64,000 nt of DNA, taken from Arthrobacter sp. ISL-85 (GTDB lineage Bacteria > Actinomycetota > Actinomycetes > Actinomycetales > Micrococcaceae). Position 1 is the stretch's first letter, and every line of letters starts with the position of its first letter. The position numbers and the translations under genes were made by a program. Location of the stretch: positions 116,613 through 180,612 of the forward strand of contig NZ_JAGGPQ010000006.1 in the NCBI RefSeq assembly GCF_018613675.1. The letters run 5' to 3'. Positions 9,201 to 18,549 of the stretch are shown here, piece after piece. Below the pieces are notes generated by a model, which saw only the letters and a list, made by a program, of their open reading frames with translations, was not told where the DNA came from and did no database searches.

Positions 9201-12200
9201 GTGATCACAGTCCTTGCCGTGCACTTTTCGGTGGCTGTCCTCGCGCCCTTCCTCTTCAGGATTTGGGGCCGCAACGCCTTCTACGCGTTGGCTCCCGTTC
9301 CGGCGGTTTCCTTTGGCTGGCTGATGCTCCAGCACGGTCCCATCTATGCAGGCCCCGGGACGGTCACTGAGTCTTTCGAGTGGATCCCCAGCCTCCATCT
9401 GGAACTTGCCTTCCGGATGGATGCGCTGGCCTGGGTCATGTCCCTCCTGGTGCTCGGCGTTGGCTCCCTGGTGCTGGTTTACTGCGCGCGGTACTTCAAG
9501 CGTAAGGACCAGGACCTCGGCGCCTTTGGAGCCCAGCTGCTGGCGTTCGCAGGCGCCATGTTCGGCCTGGTCGCGGCCGATGACCTCCTGTTGCTGTTCA
9601 TCTTCTGGGAACTGACCACCATCCTGTCCTACCTGCTGATCGGCTTTGCCCGGACCCGGCTTGCTGCCCGCCGTTCAGCCCTCCAGGCCCTGATGGTCAC
9701 TACCGCCGGCGGCCTTGCCATGCTGGTTGGCCTGATCATGCTGGGCAACGCCGCCGGCACGTACCGTATCTCCGGCGTCCTGGACCAAGCCCCGTCGCTG
9801 GCCGCCGGGACGTCCGGCGCAATGGTGAGTGCCGCCGTCGTGCTCATCCTGGTTGGTGCGATCACCAAATCAGCGTTGGTCCCGTTCCACTTCTGGCTCC
9901 CCGGCGCCATGGCCGCACCCACCCCCGTCAGTGCCTACCTGCACGCAGCGGCGATGGTCAAGGCCGGCATCTACCTGGTGGCCCGGCTTGCACCCGGTTT
10001 TTCCGGGACGGCGTACTGGCAGCCGGTGGTCCTGGGGCTTGGCCTGGCCACCATGCTGGTGGGCGGCTACCGGGCACTGCGCCAGACCGACATCAAACTG
10101 ATCCTTGCCTACGGCACCGTCAGCCAGTTGGGCTTCCTCACCATGGTGGTGGGTTTGGGAACGCCGGGCGCCGCACTGGCGGGCCTGGCCATGCTGCTGG
10201 CCCACGGCCTGTTCAAAGCCACGCTCTTCCTGGTGGTGGGCATCATCGACCACCAGTCCGGGACCCGGGACGTGCGCAAGCTGTCCGGCGTCTTCCAATC
10301 CTCACGCGCACTGGGCATCGTGGCCGGAATCGGCGCCGCGTCCATGGCGGGCGTTCCGCTGCTGGGCGGCTTTGTGGCCAAGGAATCGGTGCTGGAGGCC
10401 TTCGTGCACCACGCCGCGGACCCGCACTCCGGTGCGTGGGCCACGGTGGTCCTCGTCGGTGTGGTGGTGGGCTCGGTCCTCACGTTCGCCTACAGCGCCC
10501 GGTTCATGTGGGGTGCGTTCGCGGTCAAGCCCGGTGTGGACCCCACCCCGTTCAAGGCCATCACGCCCTCCTTCCTTGCCGCCCCCGCGGTCCTCAGCGT
10601 CCTGACCATCGCTTACGGGCTATGGCCGGTTCCGGTGGACGCCTGGATCCAGCCGTACGCCGCGCTGTTCGCATCAACAGCGCCCGACGCCGGCAGCCCG
10701 GCAGCGCAGGCGGGCCACCTTGCGCTGTGGCATGGTTTCACCCCGGCGCTTGGCCTGACGGCCGTCACCTTCGTGCTTGGCCTGGCCATGTACGTGGCCC
10801 GCAGGGCAGTGGCCCGGGCCCAGTCCCTGGTCCCGGCCTGGGTGGACGGCGACCGCGCCTACCAGCTGACCATCGGCGCCCTGGATGATGTGGCTGTTTG
10901 GGTCACGGGCCGGACCCAGCGCGGTTCACTGTATTTCTATCTTGCGGTGATCCTGAGCGTTGCGTTCGTCCTGCCGCTCGCGGCCATCCTGCTTGGCGGC
11001 AACCCCCTCCCGCAGGGCATCTACCTGGTGGATCCGAATTCACCGCTGCAGCTTGTGGCCGGGGTGGGCATCGTCATCGGCGCCCTGGCCGCCGTCAAGG
11101 CCAACAAACGTTTCCTCGCCGTGCTCATGGTGTCCGTTACCGGGTACGGCATCGCATTGGTGTTCGCTTTGCAGGGCGCGCCGGACCTGGCTCTGACCCA
11201 GATGCTGGTGGAAACCATCATCCTGGTGGCCTTCGTCCTGGCCATGCGCAGGCTGCCGCCCGAACTGCGGGACCGCACCGGCGGAAAATACCGGGTCGTG
11301 CGCGTGATCATCGGCTTGGGCTTCGGCATAACCATGGTGTTCGCCGCGATTTTCGCCATGGGTGCCCGGACCGCCATCCCTGTGTCATTGCAGTTTCCGC
11401 AGCTTGCCTATGAAGGTGGTGGCGGCCTCAACGTGGTCAATGTGACCCTGGTGGATATCCGGGCCTGGGACACGTTCGGTGAAATCAGCGTCCTGGCGCT
11501 GGCCGCCACCGGCGTGGCAAGCCTGATCTTTGTCCGCGGCCGGGGCGACAGGCTGCAGGCTTCGGCATCCGTTGCCGCCGGCACGGTGGGACGCTACCAC
11601 GGGATTGACCCCGGATCCCGCGATGCTGCTGCGCTGGCCATCAGCCGGAAGTTCGCCGCCTCGACCCGGGACGCCTGGATTGTGGCCGGGCGGACGCTGG
11701 CCCCCGAACGCCGCTCCATCATCTTCGAGGTGGTTACACGGCTGATCTTCCACACCATGATCATCTTCTCGTTGTACCTGCTGCTGGCCGGGCACAACCT
11801 GCCGGGCGGCGGTTTCGCCGGCGGCCTCACCGCCGGATTGGCCCTGACCATGCGCTATCTGGCGGGCGGGCGCTTCGAACTCCGGGAGGCCGCGCCGCTG
11901 AGCGCCGGCGCACTGCTGGGCGTCGGCCTGGCGCTGGCGGCGGCCTCCGGCGTGATGCCCCTGCTCTTCGGTGGCCAGGTGTTCCAGTCCGCCATCATCC
12001 AGGTGTGGCTGCCCGTGTTCGGGGACATCAAGTTCGTCACCTCCACCATCTTCGATATCGGCGTGTACATCGTGGTGGTGGGCCTGGTGCTTGACGTGCT
12101 GCGCAGCCTCGGAGCCGAGATCGATGAGCACCTGGAGGACCAGTACGCGCCCGCCGGCCAGGACCTGGAACAGGAATTGGAACAGGACCGGGAACTGGGC

Positions 12201-12287
12201 CAGGCCGGGGAAGATCAAGGACCCGGGAAGCTGGAACAGGAACCGGACGGGGTTCCTGCCGAGACCACCGCAAAGGGCCATGCATGA
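9201..12287 (+). CDS. mrpA: Na+/H+ antiporter subunit A with fused MrpB-like domain
   Basis: A 1028-aa multi-pass membrane protein, first subunit of the Mrp complex, which exchanges Na+ for H+. In order: NuoL-like N-terminal helices; the proton-translocating domain (about 110-400, with FWLPGAMAAPTPVSAYLHAA near residue 230); a DUF4040/MbhD-like segment (about 616-683, GAPDLALTQMLVETIILVAF); and an MnhB domain (about 835-970, LLLAGHNLPGGGFAGGL). A separate mrpB is therefore absent. The tail is rich in Glu/Gln. I use the GTG at 9201, preceded by GCGGAGA, rather than the in-frame TTG at 9147. It overlaps mrpC by 4 nt. Confidence 0.95.
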   Translation: MITVLAVHFSVAVLAPFLFRIWGRNAFYALAPVPAVSFGWLMLQHGPIYAGPGTVTESFEWIPSLHLELAFRMDALAWVMSLLVLGVGSLVLVYCARYFKRKDQDLGAFGAQLLAFAGAMFGLVAADDLLLLFIFWELTTILSYLLIGFARTRLAARRSALQALMVTTAGGLAMLVGLIMLGNAAGTYRISGVLDQAPSLAAGTSGAMVSAAVVLILVGAITKSALVPFHFWLPGAMAAPTPVSAYLHAAAMVKAGIYLVARLAPGFSGTAYWQPVVLGLGLATMLVGGYRALRQTDIKLILAYGTVSQLGFLTMVVGLGTPGAALAGLAMLLAHGLFKATLFLVVGIIDHQSGTRDVRKLSGVFQSSRALGIVAGIGAASMAGVPLLGGFVAKESVLEAFVHHAADPHSGAWATVVLVGVVVGSVLTFAYSARFMWGAFAVKPGVDPTPFKAITPSFLAAPAVLSVLTIAYGLWPVPVDAWIQPYAALFASTAPDAGSPAAQAGHLALWHGFTPALGLTAVTFVLGLAMYVARRAVARAQSLVPAWVDGDRAYQLTIGALDDVAVWVTGRTQRGSLYFYLAVILSVAFVLPLAAILLGGNPLPQGIYLVDPNSPLQLVAGVGIVIGALAAVKANKRFLAVLMVSVTGYGIALVFALQGAPDLALTQMLVETIILVAFVLAMRRLPPELRDRTGGKYRVVRVIIGLGFGITMVFAAIFAMGARTAIPVSLQFPQLAYEGGGGLNVVNVTLVDIRAWDTFGEISVLALAATGVASLIFVRGRGDRLQASASVAAGTVGRYHGIDPGSRDAAALAISRKFAASTRDAWIVAGRTLAPERRSIIFEVVTRLIFHTMIIFSLYLLLAGHNLPGGGFAGGLTAGLALTMRYLAGGRFELREAAPLSAGALLGVGLALAAASGVMPLLFGGQVFQSAIIQVWLPVFGDIKFVTSTIFDIGVYIVVVGLVLDVLRSLGAEIDEHLEDQYAPAGQDLEQELEQDRELGQAGEDQGPGKLEQEPDGVPAETTAKGHA

Positions 12288-12904
12288 GCGTCAACCTGAC
12301 CCTGCTGATTGTCATGGGAGCGCTGTACGCCTGCGGCATCTACCTGATCCTGGAACGCAGCCTCACAAGGGTGCTGCTGGGGCTGATGCTGCTGGCCAAC
12401 GCCACCAACCTGCTGATCCTGGCAACGGGCGGATACGCAGGACTGGCACCGCTGTTCGCCAAGGACACCCCCGCCCAGGACTACAACGATCCCCTGCCGC
12501 AGGCCCTGATCCTGACATCGATCGTGATTTCCTTCGCGGTTACGGCCTTCATGCTGGGCATCATCTACCGCACCTGGGTGCTGGCCCGCCAGGACGACAT
12601 CCAGGATGACATTGAGGACCTCCGGGTGGCGGAGACCCCCAGCTTCGATGCGGAGGACGACGCCGAAGTCCCCGCGGAAACGTCCGAATTCCCGCTCACC
12701 ATGCTCGGTTCCGACGGACGCAACGTGTCAAACCACGGTGCTTCCGTCGTCGGCGCGGGCCAGGAAATGGACCAGCCGGTGGCCACGCTGGTGGCCGGCG
12801 GCCGGGAGATGCCCGCAGAACACGCTGCCGCGGAGGAAAAGCCCGGCTCACTGAACGTTGACCCTCACCATGTTGGACCCAGCCCGGAAGGAGGCGGAAA
12901 GTGA
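12284..12904 (+). CDS. mrpC: Na+/H+ antiporter subunit C with long acidic tail
   Basis: A NuoK-like subunit. Residues 1-110 carry three hydrophobic helices and the family segments YACGIYLILERSLTRVLLG and DPLPQALILTSIVISFAVTA. Typical MrpC proteins end near residue 110-125; here another 90 residues follow, rich in Asp/Glu (VAETPSFDAEDDAEVPAETS) and without hydrophobic helices, so probably cytoplasmic and disordered. It overlaps mrpA and mrpD by 4 nt each (ATGA, GTGA), indicating coupled translation. Confidence 0.94.
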   Translation: MSVNLTLLIVMGALYACGIYLILERSLTRVLLGLMLLANATNLLILATGGYAGLAPLFAKDTPAQDYNDPLPQALILTSIVISFAVTAFMLGIIYRTWVLARQDDIQDDIEDLRVAETPSFDAEDDAEVPAETSEFPLTMLGSDGRNVSNHGASVVGAGQEMDQPVATLVAGGREMPAEHAAAEEKPGSLNVDPHHVGPSPEGGGK

Positions 12905-14508
12905 ACATCGCAAGCTTTGCCCCGCTCGCCGTCGTACTTCCCATCCTGGGCGCCGCCCTGACCTTCCTGCTGATCCGGCACTCCAGGGCCCAGCGCGCGG
13001 TGAGCATCGCCCTGCTGTCGTTGACTCTGGCACTTGAGTGCCTCCTGCTGGCTTCGGCGTGGAACGGCGGCACCGCTGCGGTGACCATCGGAGGCTGGCT
13101 GCCACCCTTCGGCATCGTGATGGTAGTGGACCAGTTCTCCTCGCTGATGCTGGTGGTGTCCTCCGCCGTGAGCCTGGCCGTGCTGGTGTACGCCACGGGC
13201 CAGGGCATGGCCGACGGCGATGAGGACGCCCCAGTGTCGATCTTCCACCCGACATACCTGATCCTGGTGGCCGGGGTGTCCAACGCGTTCCTTTCAGGGG
13301 ACCTCTTCAACCTCTACGTCGGCTTCGAGATCCTGCTGACCGCAAGCTACGTGCTGATGACCCTGGGCGGCACCGGGCCGCGCATCCGGGCCGGGGTCAC
13401 CTACGTGGTGGTCTCCGTAGTGTCCTCGGTGCTGTTCCTGATCGCCATCGCCATGGTGTACGGGGCCACCGGCACCGTCAACATGGCGGACCTGGCCATC
13501 AAGCTGGGTGACCTGGACCAGGGCACCAGGACACTGCTGCATGTGATGCTCCTGGTGGCGTTCGGCATCAAGGCCGCCGTGTTCCCCTTGTCCTTCTGGC
13601 TTCCCGACTCCTACCCGACGGCGCCTGCACCGGTTACCGCCGTGTTCGCCGGCCTGTTGACCAAGGTGGGCGTCTACGCCATGGTCCGGACCGAGACGCT
13701 GCTGTTTCCCGGCGACACCCTGAACACGCCGCTCATGGTGGTGGCGCTGCTGACCATGGTGGTTGGGATCCTTGGTGCCCTCGCGCAAAGCGACATCAAG
13801 CGGCTCCTCTCGTTCACCCTGGTGAGCCACATCGGCTATATGGTGTTCGGGCTGGCTATGTCCTCGGCCGTTGGGCTGGCCGCGGCAGTGTTCTACGTAG
13901 CCCACCACATCACCATCCAGACCAGTCTCTTCATGGTGACCGGCCTGGTCGAGCGCCGCGGGGGCAGCTCGTCCGTGGACCGGCTCGGCGGGTTGGCCAA
14001 GCTGTCACCCGTGCTGGGCCTGCTGTTCTTCATTCCCGGGATGAACCTGGCCGGCATCCCGCCCTTCTCTGGATTCCTCGGCAAGGTGGGCCTGCTTCAG
14101 GCCGGCGTCCAGCTGGGCACGCCGCTGGCGTACGCGCTTGTGATCGGCGGGGTGGTGACCAGCCTCCTGACGCTGTTGGCCATCGCCAGGGTTTGGAACC
14201 GTGCCTTCTGGCGCCGCCCCACCGACGCCGAGCATCCGGATCCGGTGCTCCTTGCCACTCCTGCGGGGAGGGTTTCCGGTCCCGGCGCCAAGGTGAACAA
14301 CACCGTGACCCTCCTGCCGCGCACCATGGTGGGCTCCACGGCGGGCCTGGTGGTGCTCGGCCTGGCCCTGACCGTTTTTGCCGGGCCGCTCTTCAGTCTT
14401 TCGGACCGGGCTGCCCGGGACATGCTGGACCGGACACCGTACATCCAGTCGGTGCTCGGTGACGGTGCCTCCGTCCCTGGGACAACTGCCGTGGGAGGAA
14501 GCCGATGA
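12901..14508 (+). CDS. mrpD: Na+/H+ antiporter subunit D
   Basis: A 535-aa NuoM/NuoN-like proton-translocating subunit with about 14 hydrophobic helices. The core motif SFWLPDSYPTAPAPVTAVFA (about residue 232) and the QSDIKRLLSFTLVSHIGYMV segment are diagnostic. GTG start at 12901 overlaps the mrpC stop, with GGAGGCGGA just upstream. It works with MrpA as the ion-translocating part of the Mrp complex. Confidence 0.95.
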   Translation: MNIASFAPLAVVLPILGAALTFLLIRHSRAQRAVSIALLSLTLALECLLLASAWNGGTAAVTIGGWLPPFGIVMVVDQFSSLMLVVSSAVSLAVLVYATGQGMADGDEDAPVSIFHPTYLILVAGVSNAFLSGDLFNLYVGFEILLTASYVLMTLGGTGPRIRAGVTYVVVSVVSSVLFLIAIAMVYGATGTVNMADLAIKLGDLDQGTRTLLHVMLLVAFGIKAAVFPLSFWLPDSYPTAPAPVTAVFAGLLTKVGVYAMVRTETLLFPGDTLNTPLMVVALLTMVVGILGALAQSDIKRLLSFTLVSHIGYMVFGLAMSSAVGLAAAVFYVAHHITIQTSLFMVTGLVERRGGSSSVDRLGGLAKLSPVLGLLFFIPGMNLAGIPPFSGFLGKVGLLQAGVQLGTPLAYALVIGGVVTSLLTLLAIARVWNRAFWRRPTDAEHPDPVLLATPAGRVSGPGAKVNNTVTLLPRTMVGSTAGLVVLGLALTVFAGPLFSLSDRAARDMLDRTPYIQSVLGDGASVPGTTAVGGSR

Positions 14509-15050
14509 GCCGCAAACGCATTTCCCTGCGCCAGGAACTGCCGCTGCTGGTTTGGCTGGTGATCGTCTGGGGCGCCCTGTGGCAGGATTTCAGCCCCGGC
14601 AACTCGCTGTTCGGTGCCCTCCTGGCCGTGGGCGTGGCCCGGCTCTTCTACCTTCCGCCGGTGGAGCTTAGCGGCCGCTTCAATATCCTCTACGCCGTGC
14701 CCTTTGCGCTGGCCTTCGTGGGCAAAGTGGTGGTGGCCAGCGCCCAGGTGCTGTACCTTGCCACGGTCCGCGGCCCCAAGGTGACCAACGCCGTGGTTGC
14801 AGTGATGCTGCGGAGCCACCAGGACCTGATCGTCACTGCCACCGGACACGTGATCTCGCTGATCCCGGGATCCCTGGTGGTGGAGGTGGACCGCTCCACG
14901 TCCACCCTGTACCTGCATGCACTCAATATCACCTCCAAGCAGGACGTGGAGGGCCTGCGGAACGAAGTCCGCTCCATTGAAGCCGGCCTGATCCGCATCA
15001 TGGGCACCCCTGCGGAACTCGAAGAAGTGCGAATGGAGGCCACCGCATGA
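14505..15050 (+). CDS. mrpE: Na+/H+ antiporter subunit E
   Basis: A 181-aa MnhE/MrpE-type subunit: two to three hydrophobic helices in the first half (ELPLLVWLVIVWGALWQDFS, LYAVPFALAFVGKVVVASAQV), then a soluble C-terminal part with SLIPGSLVVEVDRSTSTLYLHAL, characteristic of the family. ATG at 14505 overlaps the mrpD stop by 4 nt; its own stop overlaps mrpF by 4 nt. Confidence 0.95.
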   Translation: MSRKRISLRQELPLLVWLVIVWGALWQDFSPGNSLFGALLAVGVARLFYLPPVELSGRFNILYAVPFALAFVGKVVVASAQVLYLATVRGPKVTNAVVAVMLRSHQDLIVTATGHVISLIPGSLVVEVDRSTSTLYLHALNITSKQDVEGLRNEVRSIEAGLIRIMGTPAELEEVRMEATA

Positions 15051-15325
15051 TGCACGTTGTCCTGGCTGTTACGGCCGTCATTTTTTCGCTGGCCGCGGCC
15101 GGCGCCATCATCAGGATTGCCCGCGGCCCATCGCTGCTGGACCGGGTGCTGGCGGCCGACGTGCTGCTCGCCATCCTGGGTGGGGCGCTGTGCATTGATA
15201 TGGCCGTGAACCGGCACTTGAACAACCTGATGCTGGTGGTGGCCATCTCCATCATCGGGTTCATCGGCTCCGTGACGGTGGCGCGGTTCGTGGCGGACCG
15301 GAGGGTGAAGCCCAATGATTCCTGA
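15047..15325 (+). CDS. mrpF: Na+/H+ antiporter subunit F
   Basis: A 92-aa subunit with three hydrophobic helices and the family signature RIARGPSLLDRVLAADVLLA, followed by VAISIIGFIGSVTVARF. Normal length for MrpF. The gene overlaps mrpE by 4 nt and mrpG by 11 nt, within one tightly packed operon. Confidence 0.95.
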   Translation: MMHVVLAVTAVIFSLAAAGAIIRIARGPSLLDRVLAADVLLAILGGALCIDMAVNRHLNNLMLVVAISIIGFIGSVTVARFVADRRVKPNDS

Positions 15326-15719
15326 CTTCTCCGGACCCGATGCCTGGATCGATGCCGTCTCCGCCGTATTCATGGTGGTGGGCGCCCTCATGTCCCTGGG
15401 CGCCGCGATTGGCTTGCTCCGCTTCCCGGACCTGCTGAGCCGCATGCATGCCGCCACCAAGCCCCAGGTCCTGGGCCTGTTCCTGCTGCTGGCGGCCATC
15501 GGGCTGCAGATGCGCACGTGGTGGGTGTGGCCGGTCCTGGTGGTTGCCTGGATCTTCCAGCTGCTCACGGTGCCCGTATCCGCCCATATGGTGGGCCGAG
15601 CGGGATACCGCACCAAGCACCTGCACCGGGAGCTGCTCACCGCGGACGAGCTGGAAGCCGTGGTGCAAAAAGCCGCCGCCGAGGCTGCCCGGAAGGACAG
15701 CCCCGACGGCGGCCGGTAA
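15315..15719 (+). CDS. mrpG: Na+/H+ antiporter subunit G
   Basis: A 134-aa MnhG/MrpG subunit. The diagnostic GAAIGLLRFPDLLSRMHAAT segment lies at residues 32-51, followed by two further helices and a basic/acidic cytoplasmic tail (residues 95-134). It is the last gene of the mrp operon; the next gene, on the opposite strand, ends 14 bp away. Confidence 0.95.
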   Translation: MIPDFSGPDAWIDAVSAVFMVVGALMSLGAAIGLLRFPDLLSRMHAATKPQVLGLFLLLAAIGLQMRTWWVWPVLVVAWIFQLLTVPVSAHMVGRAGYRTKHLHRELLTADELEAVVQKAAAEAARKDSPDGGR

Positions 15720-15733
15720 CGCTGCAGGGAAAG

Positions 15734-15997
15734 CTAGACGATGTCCTGCGTCTTGGCGAAGCGGGTGATGGCGCGCTGGGTGCCGCGGTTCGCCAGGACC
15801 TGGATGATGGCACTGACGGACGCCGAAATCAGCGCGAAGGTCAAGGCCGACCGCAGGCTCGTGGGCACATCCTCATTCTTGCCGGTGGGCGCTTTTTGCC
15901 CGGTGGTCTTTTCCCAGATGGTGTTGACAAGCTTGGTGCCGGCAAAGCCTGCGCCGAGGCTGACGGCGGTCCCGAGCAGCTTGATGAGAAGGTTCAT
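15734..15997 (-). CDS. DUF4235 small membrane protein
   Basis: An 87-aa protein starting at ATG 15997 (MNLLIKLLGTAVSLGAGFAG). Two hydrophobic segments flank a short polar loop, matching the actinobacterial DUF4235 family: first helix followed by NTIWEKTTGQ, then a second helix ending near LANRGTQRAITRF. Function is unknown. A frame-open extension of 13 residues upstream lacks family resemblance. It stands between the end of mrpG and the CDGSH operon. Confidence 0.8.
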   Translation of the reverse strand: MNLLIKLLGTAVSLGAGFAGTKLVNTIWEKTTGQKAPTGKNEDVPTSLRSALTFALISASVSAIIQVLANRGTQRAITRFAKTQDIV

Positions 15998-16113
15998 TCC
16001 TGGTACTCCTTGCGGGCGGAAAACGGACTGGTCCAAGCCTAGCCGTAGACCACTGCCGGTCCGGGCAAGGGCAACGGCGTGGGCGGGTTAGCGGACCAAA
16101 GCTGTGTTGGGGA

Positions 16114-16356
16114 CTAACCGGCCGGGGGCTCGGTGCGGAATTTGATCATTTTGTGCGTCCCGTCGCAATAAGGCTTGATCGCGGACGCCCCGCACCGGCA
16201 CAAGGCAACGGTCTGCCGCTCCCGGGGGACGGCGTCACCGGAGGGGGTAACAATTTCGAACTCACCCCTGACAATCAGGGGCCCGTCGGGGCAGACCACG
16301 ATCGAGCCCGCGGCAGATTCCTGGTCCACGCCGGTTCGTTGCTGTTCGGAATTCAT
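16114..16356 (-). CDS. CDGSH-type iron-sulfur domain protein
   Basis: An 80-aa protein. CRCGASAIKPYCDGTH (near the C-terminus) is the zf-CDGSH motif, in which three Cys and one His bind a [2Fe-2S] cluster. The N-terminal part has the PDGPLIVRGEFEIVTPSG pattern common to small bacterial CDGSH proteins. The ATG at 16356 overlaps the stop of the glycosyltransferase gene by 4 nt, making it the third gene of an operon with a heme-oxygenase-like protein. A role in electron transfer or iron supply to the diiron candidate is inference. Confidence 0.9.
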   Translation of the reverse strand: MNSEQQRTGVDQESAAGSIVVCPDGPLIVRGEFEIVTPSGDAVPRERQTVALCRCGASAIKPYCDGTHKMIKFRTEPPAG

Positions 16357-17411
16357 GCCTGCACCGTATTCATCGTTGTTCTTGCCTTGCCGGAGTGGGG
16401 GAGCTTTCCTGAATGGCGCCGCCGGAGTTCTGCCTCGGAGTGCGCCGCTGTCCTGATTCTGCTGCCCGCGTAGGGAATGCCGCCGCCCAGCCTGAAGGCC
16501 AGTGCCACCCAGATACACACCGCCCGCTCAAGGGCCCAGAGCGGGGCGAACCAGGCAGCGGAGGCGGGAAAGACCGCGGTCCCGTTGTGCCGCCGTCGTC
16601 CGATTTCCGCGCCCATGACAGCAGCCGCGGCAAGTCCCAGGAGAATGGCCCGCCGCGGCCCGGTGGGCAGGAAGGTGGCGCCGGCGGCGGCCGGGAGCAG
16701 GGCGAGCTCCGCAATGAGCCGCGGCGGCTGGGCGAAGTCGTCGTATGCCTGCCGCACGCGTTGGCGCAGGAAATGCCTCGCAATGGGCGGTCTGCGGGCC
16801 ACGAAGAGATCCGGAACCGTCAGTTCGGTGCCGCCGGCGGCTTTGATGGTCCGGATGAGCTCCAGGTTTTCGAACAGGACCCCCGCATAGCCGCCGCTGG
16901 CCAGCAGGGCGCTCCGGCGCACCCCCAAAGTTCCGGGATAGTCGGCGGACCAGGCGCGGTTCAGCAGCGTCCTGGCCGTGTCCCAGCGGGCATGCCAGGG
17001 GAGGGGAGCGAAGTAGTTCTGCGGCCGCACTACGTCTGCGGACTCCAGGTGGTGTACGACGGCGGCGAGAGCCTCGCGCGTGTAGCGCACGTCGTCGTCG
17101 GCAATGACAAGGAATTCCGCGCCAGAGGCGCGCACCCCGGTCATGACTCCGGCCACCTTGCCGTTGGCGATGCCCTGGCCGTCCGGCCGGATGTGCCGCA
17201 CCGTCGCGGGAAAGGTGGCACGGTGGCGTTCAAAAAGCGCGGCGTCCGAGCCATCCACCACCGTGACGGGGATCCAGTCCACCAACTGGCGGAGGTAGTC
17301 CGACAACTCAGCCAGCCCAGAGTCCCCGGCCCAGCGCAGGGGGAGGATGTACTCCGCATCCGGCGCCACGTGGGCCGGCGGCTCCTGCGCGGCCTGCGGC
17401 CAGACCGTCAT
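16353..17411 (-). CDS. Glycosyltransferase family 2 protein
   Basis: A 352-aa GT-A fold enzyme. The nucleotide-sugar domain spans about residues 18-210: YILPLRW, VTVVDGSDAALFERH, and the metal-binding acidic cluster VIADDDVRY (104-107). Acceptor-side elements follow (GTLGVRRSALLASGGY, FENLELIRTI). Two hydrophobic stretches lie in the C-terminal third (about 235-275 and 285-320), suggesting membrane attachment. The donor and acceptor are unknown. It overlaps both operon neighbours by 4 nt. Confidence 0.85.
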   Translation of the reverse strand: MTVWPQAAQEPPAHVAPDAEYILPLRWAGDSGLAELSDYLRQLVDWIPVTVVDGSDAALFERHRATFPATVRHIRPDGQGIANGKVAGVMTGVRASGAEFLVIADDDVRYTREALAAVVHHLESADVVRPQNYFAPLPWHARWDTARTLLNRAWSADYPGTLGVRRSALLASGGYAGVLFENLELIRTIKAAGGTELTVPDLFVARRPPIARHFLRQRVRQAYDDFAQPPRLIAELALLPAAAGATFLPTGPRRAILLGLAAAAVMGAEIGRRRHNGTAVFPASAAWFAPLWALERAVCIWVALAFRLGGGIPYAGSRIRTAAHSEAELRRRHSGKLPHSGKARTTMNTVQA

Positions 17412-18463
17412 GCTGCCGCCGGCGCGGCCGCCCGCAGCGATGTTTCCCCGGCTTCCCAGGAGGACATCAGGTGGGCGGAAAGGCGGCTGTCGATGGCCAT
17501 GACCGCGGTGGCTCCAAACAGCACGTCTGCCAGGAGGGAAGGCTCAGCTTCAACCAGGCCGCCGGCGAGGTCCCGCCCGGCAATCTGTTCATGCACGGCA
17601 TCCGCCTCCACATGCTCATCAAAGTAGTGGGTGATGTCCGCGGCGAAACCGTGCCGGCGGAATCCATTGCCGTAGAAACGGTTGGGCTGGGAGGACGTCA
17701 TTTCGTAGATTGCCAGATGCCCGGCGATGGCACCGCGGAGCCGGCGGTTCAGCCCGCACAGCGACATGAGGTTCACGGATGCGAGGGAGACGGCGGGGAC
17801 GGCGTCGAGGTAAGCGCCGTAGCTGTCGTCCAGGCCCAGGCCGCGCATGGTCCGCGCAAAGAGTGCGCTGTGCATCCGCTCGGGCCTGCCGCCGCCGTAT
17901 TCGTCCGCCTGGATCTCCACGAGGGCCGCCTTGGCCCGGCCGGTCAACCGGGGAATGGCCCAGGTGTGCGGATCCGCTTCCTTTAGCTGGTACACGGATT
18001 TGTGGATCAGGAACTCCTTGAGCTGGTCCACGCTTGCCTTTTTGGCGACATAGCGGGAAACGCTGGGGCCGGTTTCCGTGGCGGCGAGGCCGAACAGGAC
18101 GTCGGCTACGGCGTCGCTGGTCATGGCAACCCCTGCCGGCAGTTCGAAGTTTCCGGCGGCTTGGCGTGCGGCTGCGCGGAGGGCCGCCTCAAAGGGTTCC
18201 TCAATCAACCGCCGGACCCTGATCAGGTCCGGTTCCCACTCCCAGCCGTCGCTGACGCCGTCCAGTCCCGAGTAGTGCAGTTCGTAGAGGCAGAAGAGGG
18301 ACAGCTGGATGTCTTCGTCGCCAATAATGTCGCCGGTTCCGGCCAGGTGCCCTGCTGCCAGCTGGTACAGCCCGTCAAGCTCTGCCCCTGCCGTTTCGGG
18401 ATCCTTTGCCAGGGCCGCGAAGAGTGCGCTGCTGATGGAGCCTCTGGTTTCCGGGATTTTCAT
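17408..18463 (-). CDS. Iron-containing redox enzyme family protein (heme-oxygenase-like diiron candidate)
   Basis: A 351-aa protein with the Haem_oxygenase_2 (PF14518)-type pattern. Potential metal ligands are spread as in heme-oxygenase-like diiron proteins: E61/H63 (LYELHYSG), E188 (IQADEYGGG), H198 (PERMHSALF), E254 (AIYEMTSS), then H284, D288 and H291 in YFDEHVEADAVHE. Characterised relatives (UndA, BesC, SznF central domain) are O2-activating oxidases or oxygenases; substrate here is unknown. The ATG at 18463 gives a start near the family N-terminus, and an earlier in-frame TTG is less likely. It is the first gene of the operon with GT2 and CDGSH genes, behind an inverted repeat at 18550-18567. 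Confidence 0.82.
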   Translation of the reverse strand: MKIPETRGSISSALFAALAKDPETAGAELDGLYQLAAGHLAGTGDIIGDEDIQLSLFCLYELHYSGLDGVSDGWEWEPDLIRVRRLIEEPFEAALRAAARQAAGNFELPAGVAMTSDAVADVLFGLAATETGPSVSRYVAKKASVDQLKEFLIHKSVYQLKEADPHTWAIPRLTGRAKAALVEIQADEYGGGRPERMHSALFARTMRGLGLDDSYGAYLDAVPAVSLASVNLMSLCGLNRRLRGAIAGHLAIYEMTSSQPNRFYGNGFRRHGFAADITHYFDEHVEADAVHEQIAGRDLAGGLVEAEPSLLADVLFGATAVMAIDSRLSAHLMSSWEAGETSLRAAAPAAA

Positions 18464-18549
18464 GGTGCTCCTTGGTTGCCGCGCTGCTCCGGGAACCAGC
18501 GCGGAAGGTGCTCCCATGCCCTGTCCTCGTCGAAACCCGGGAAACAACA

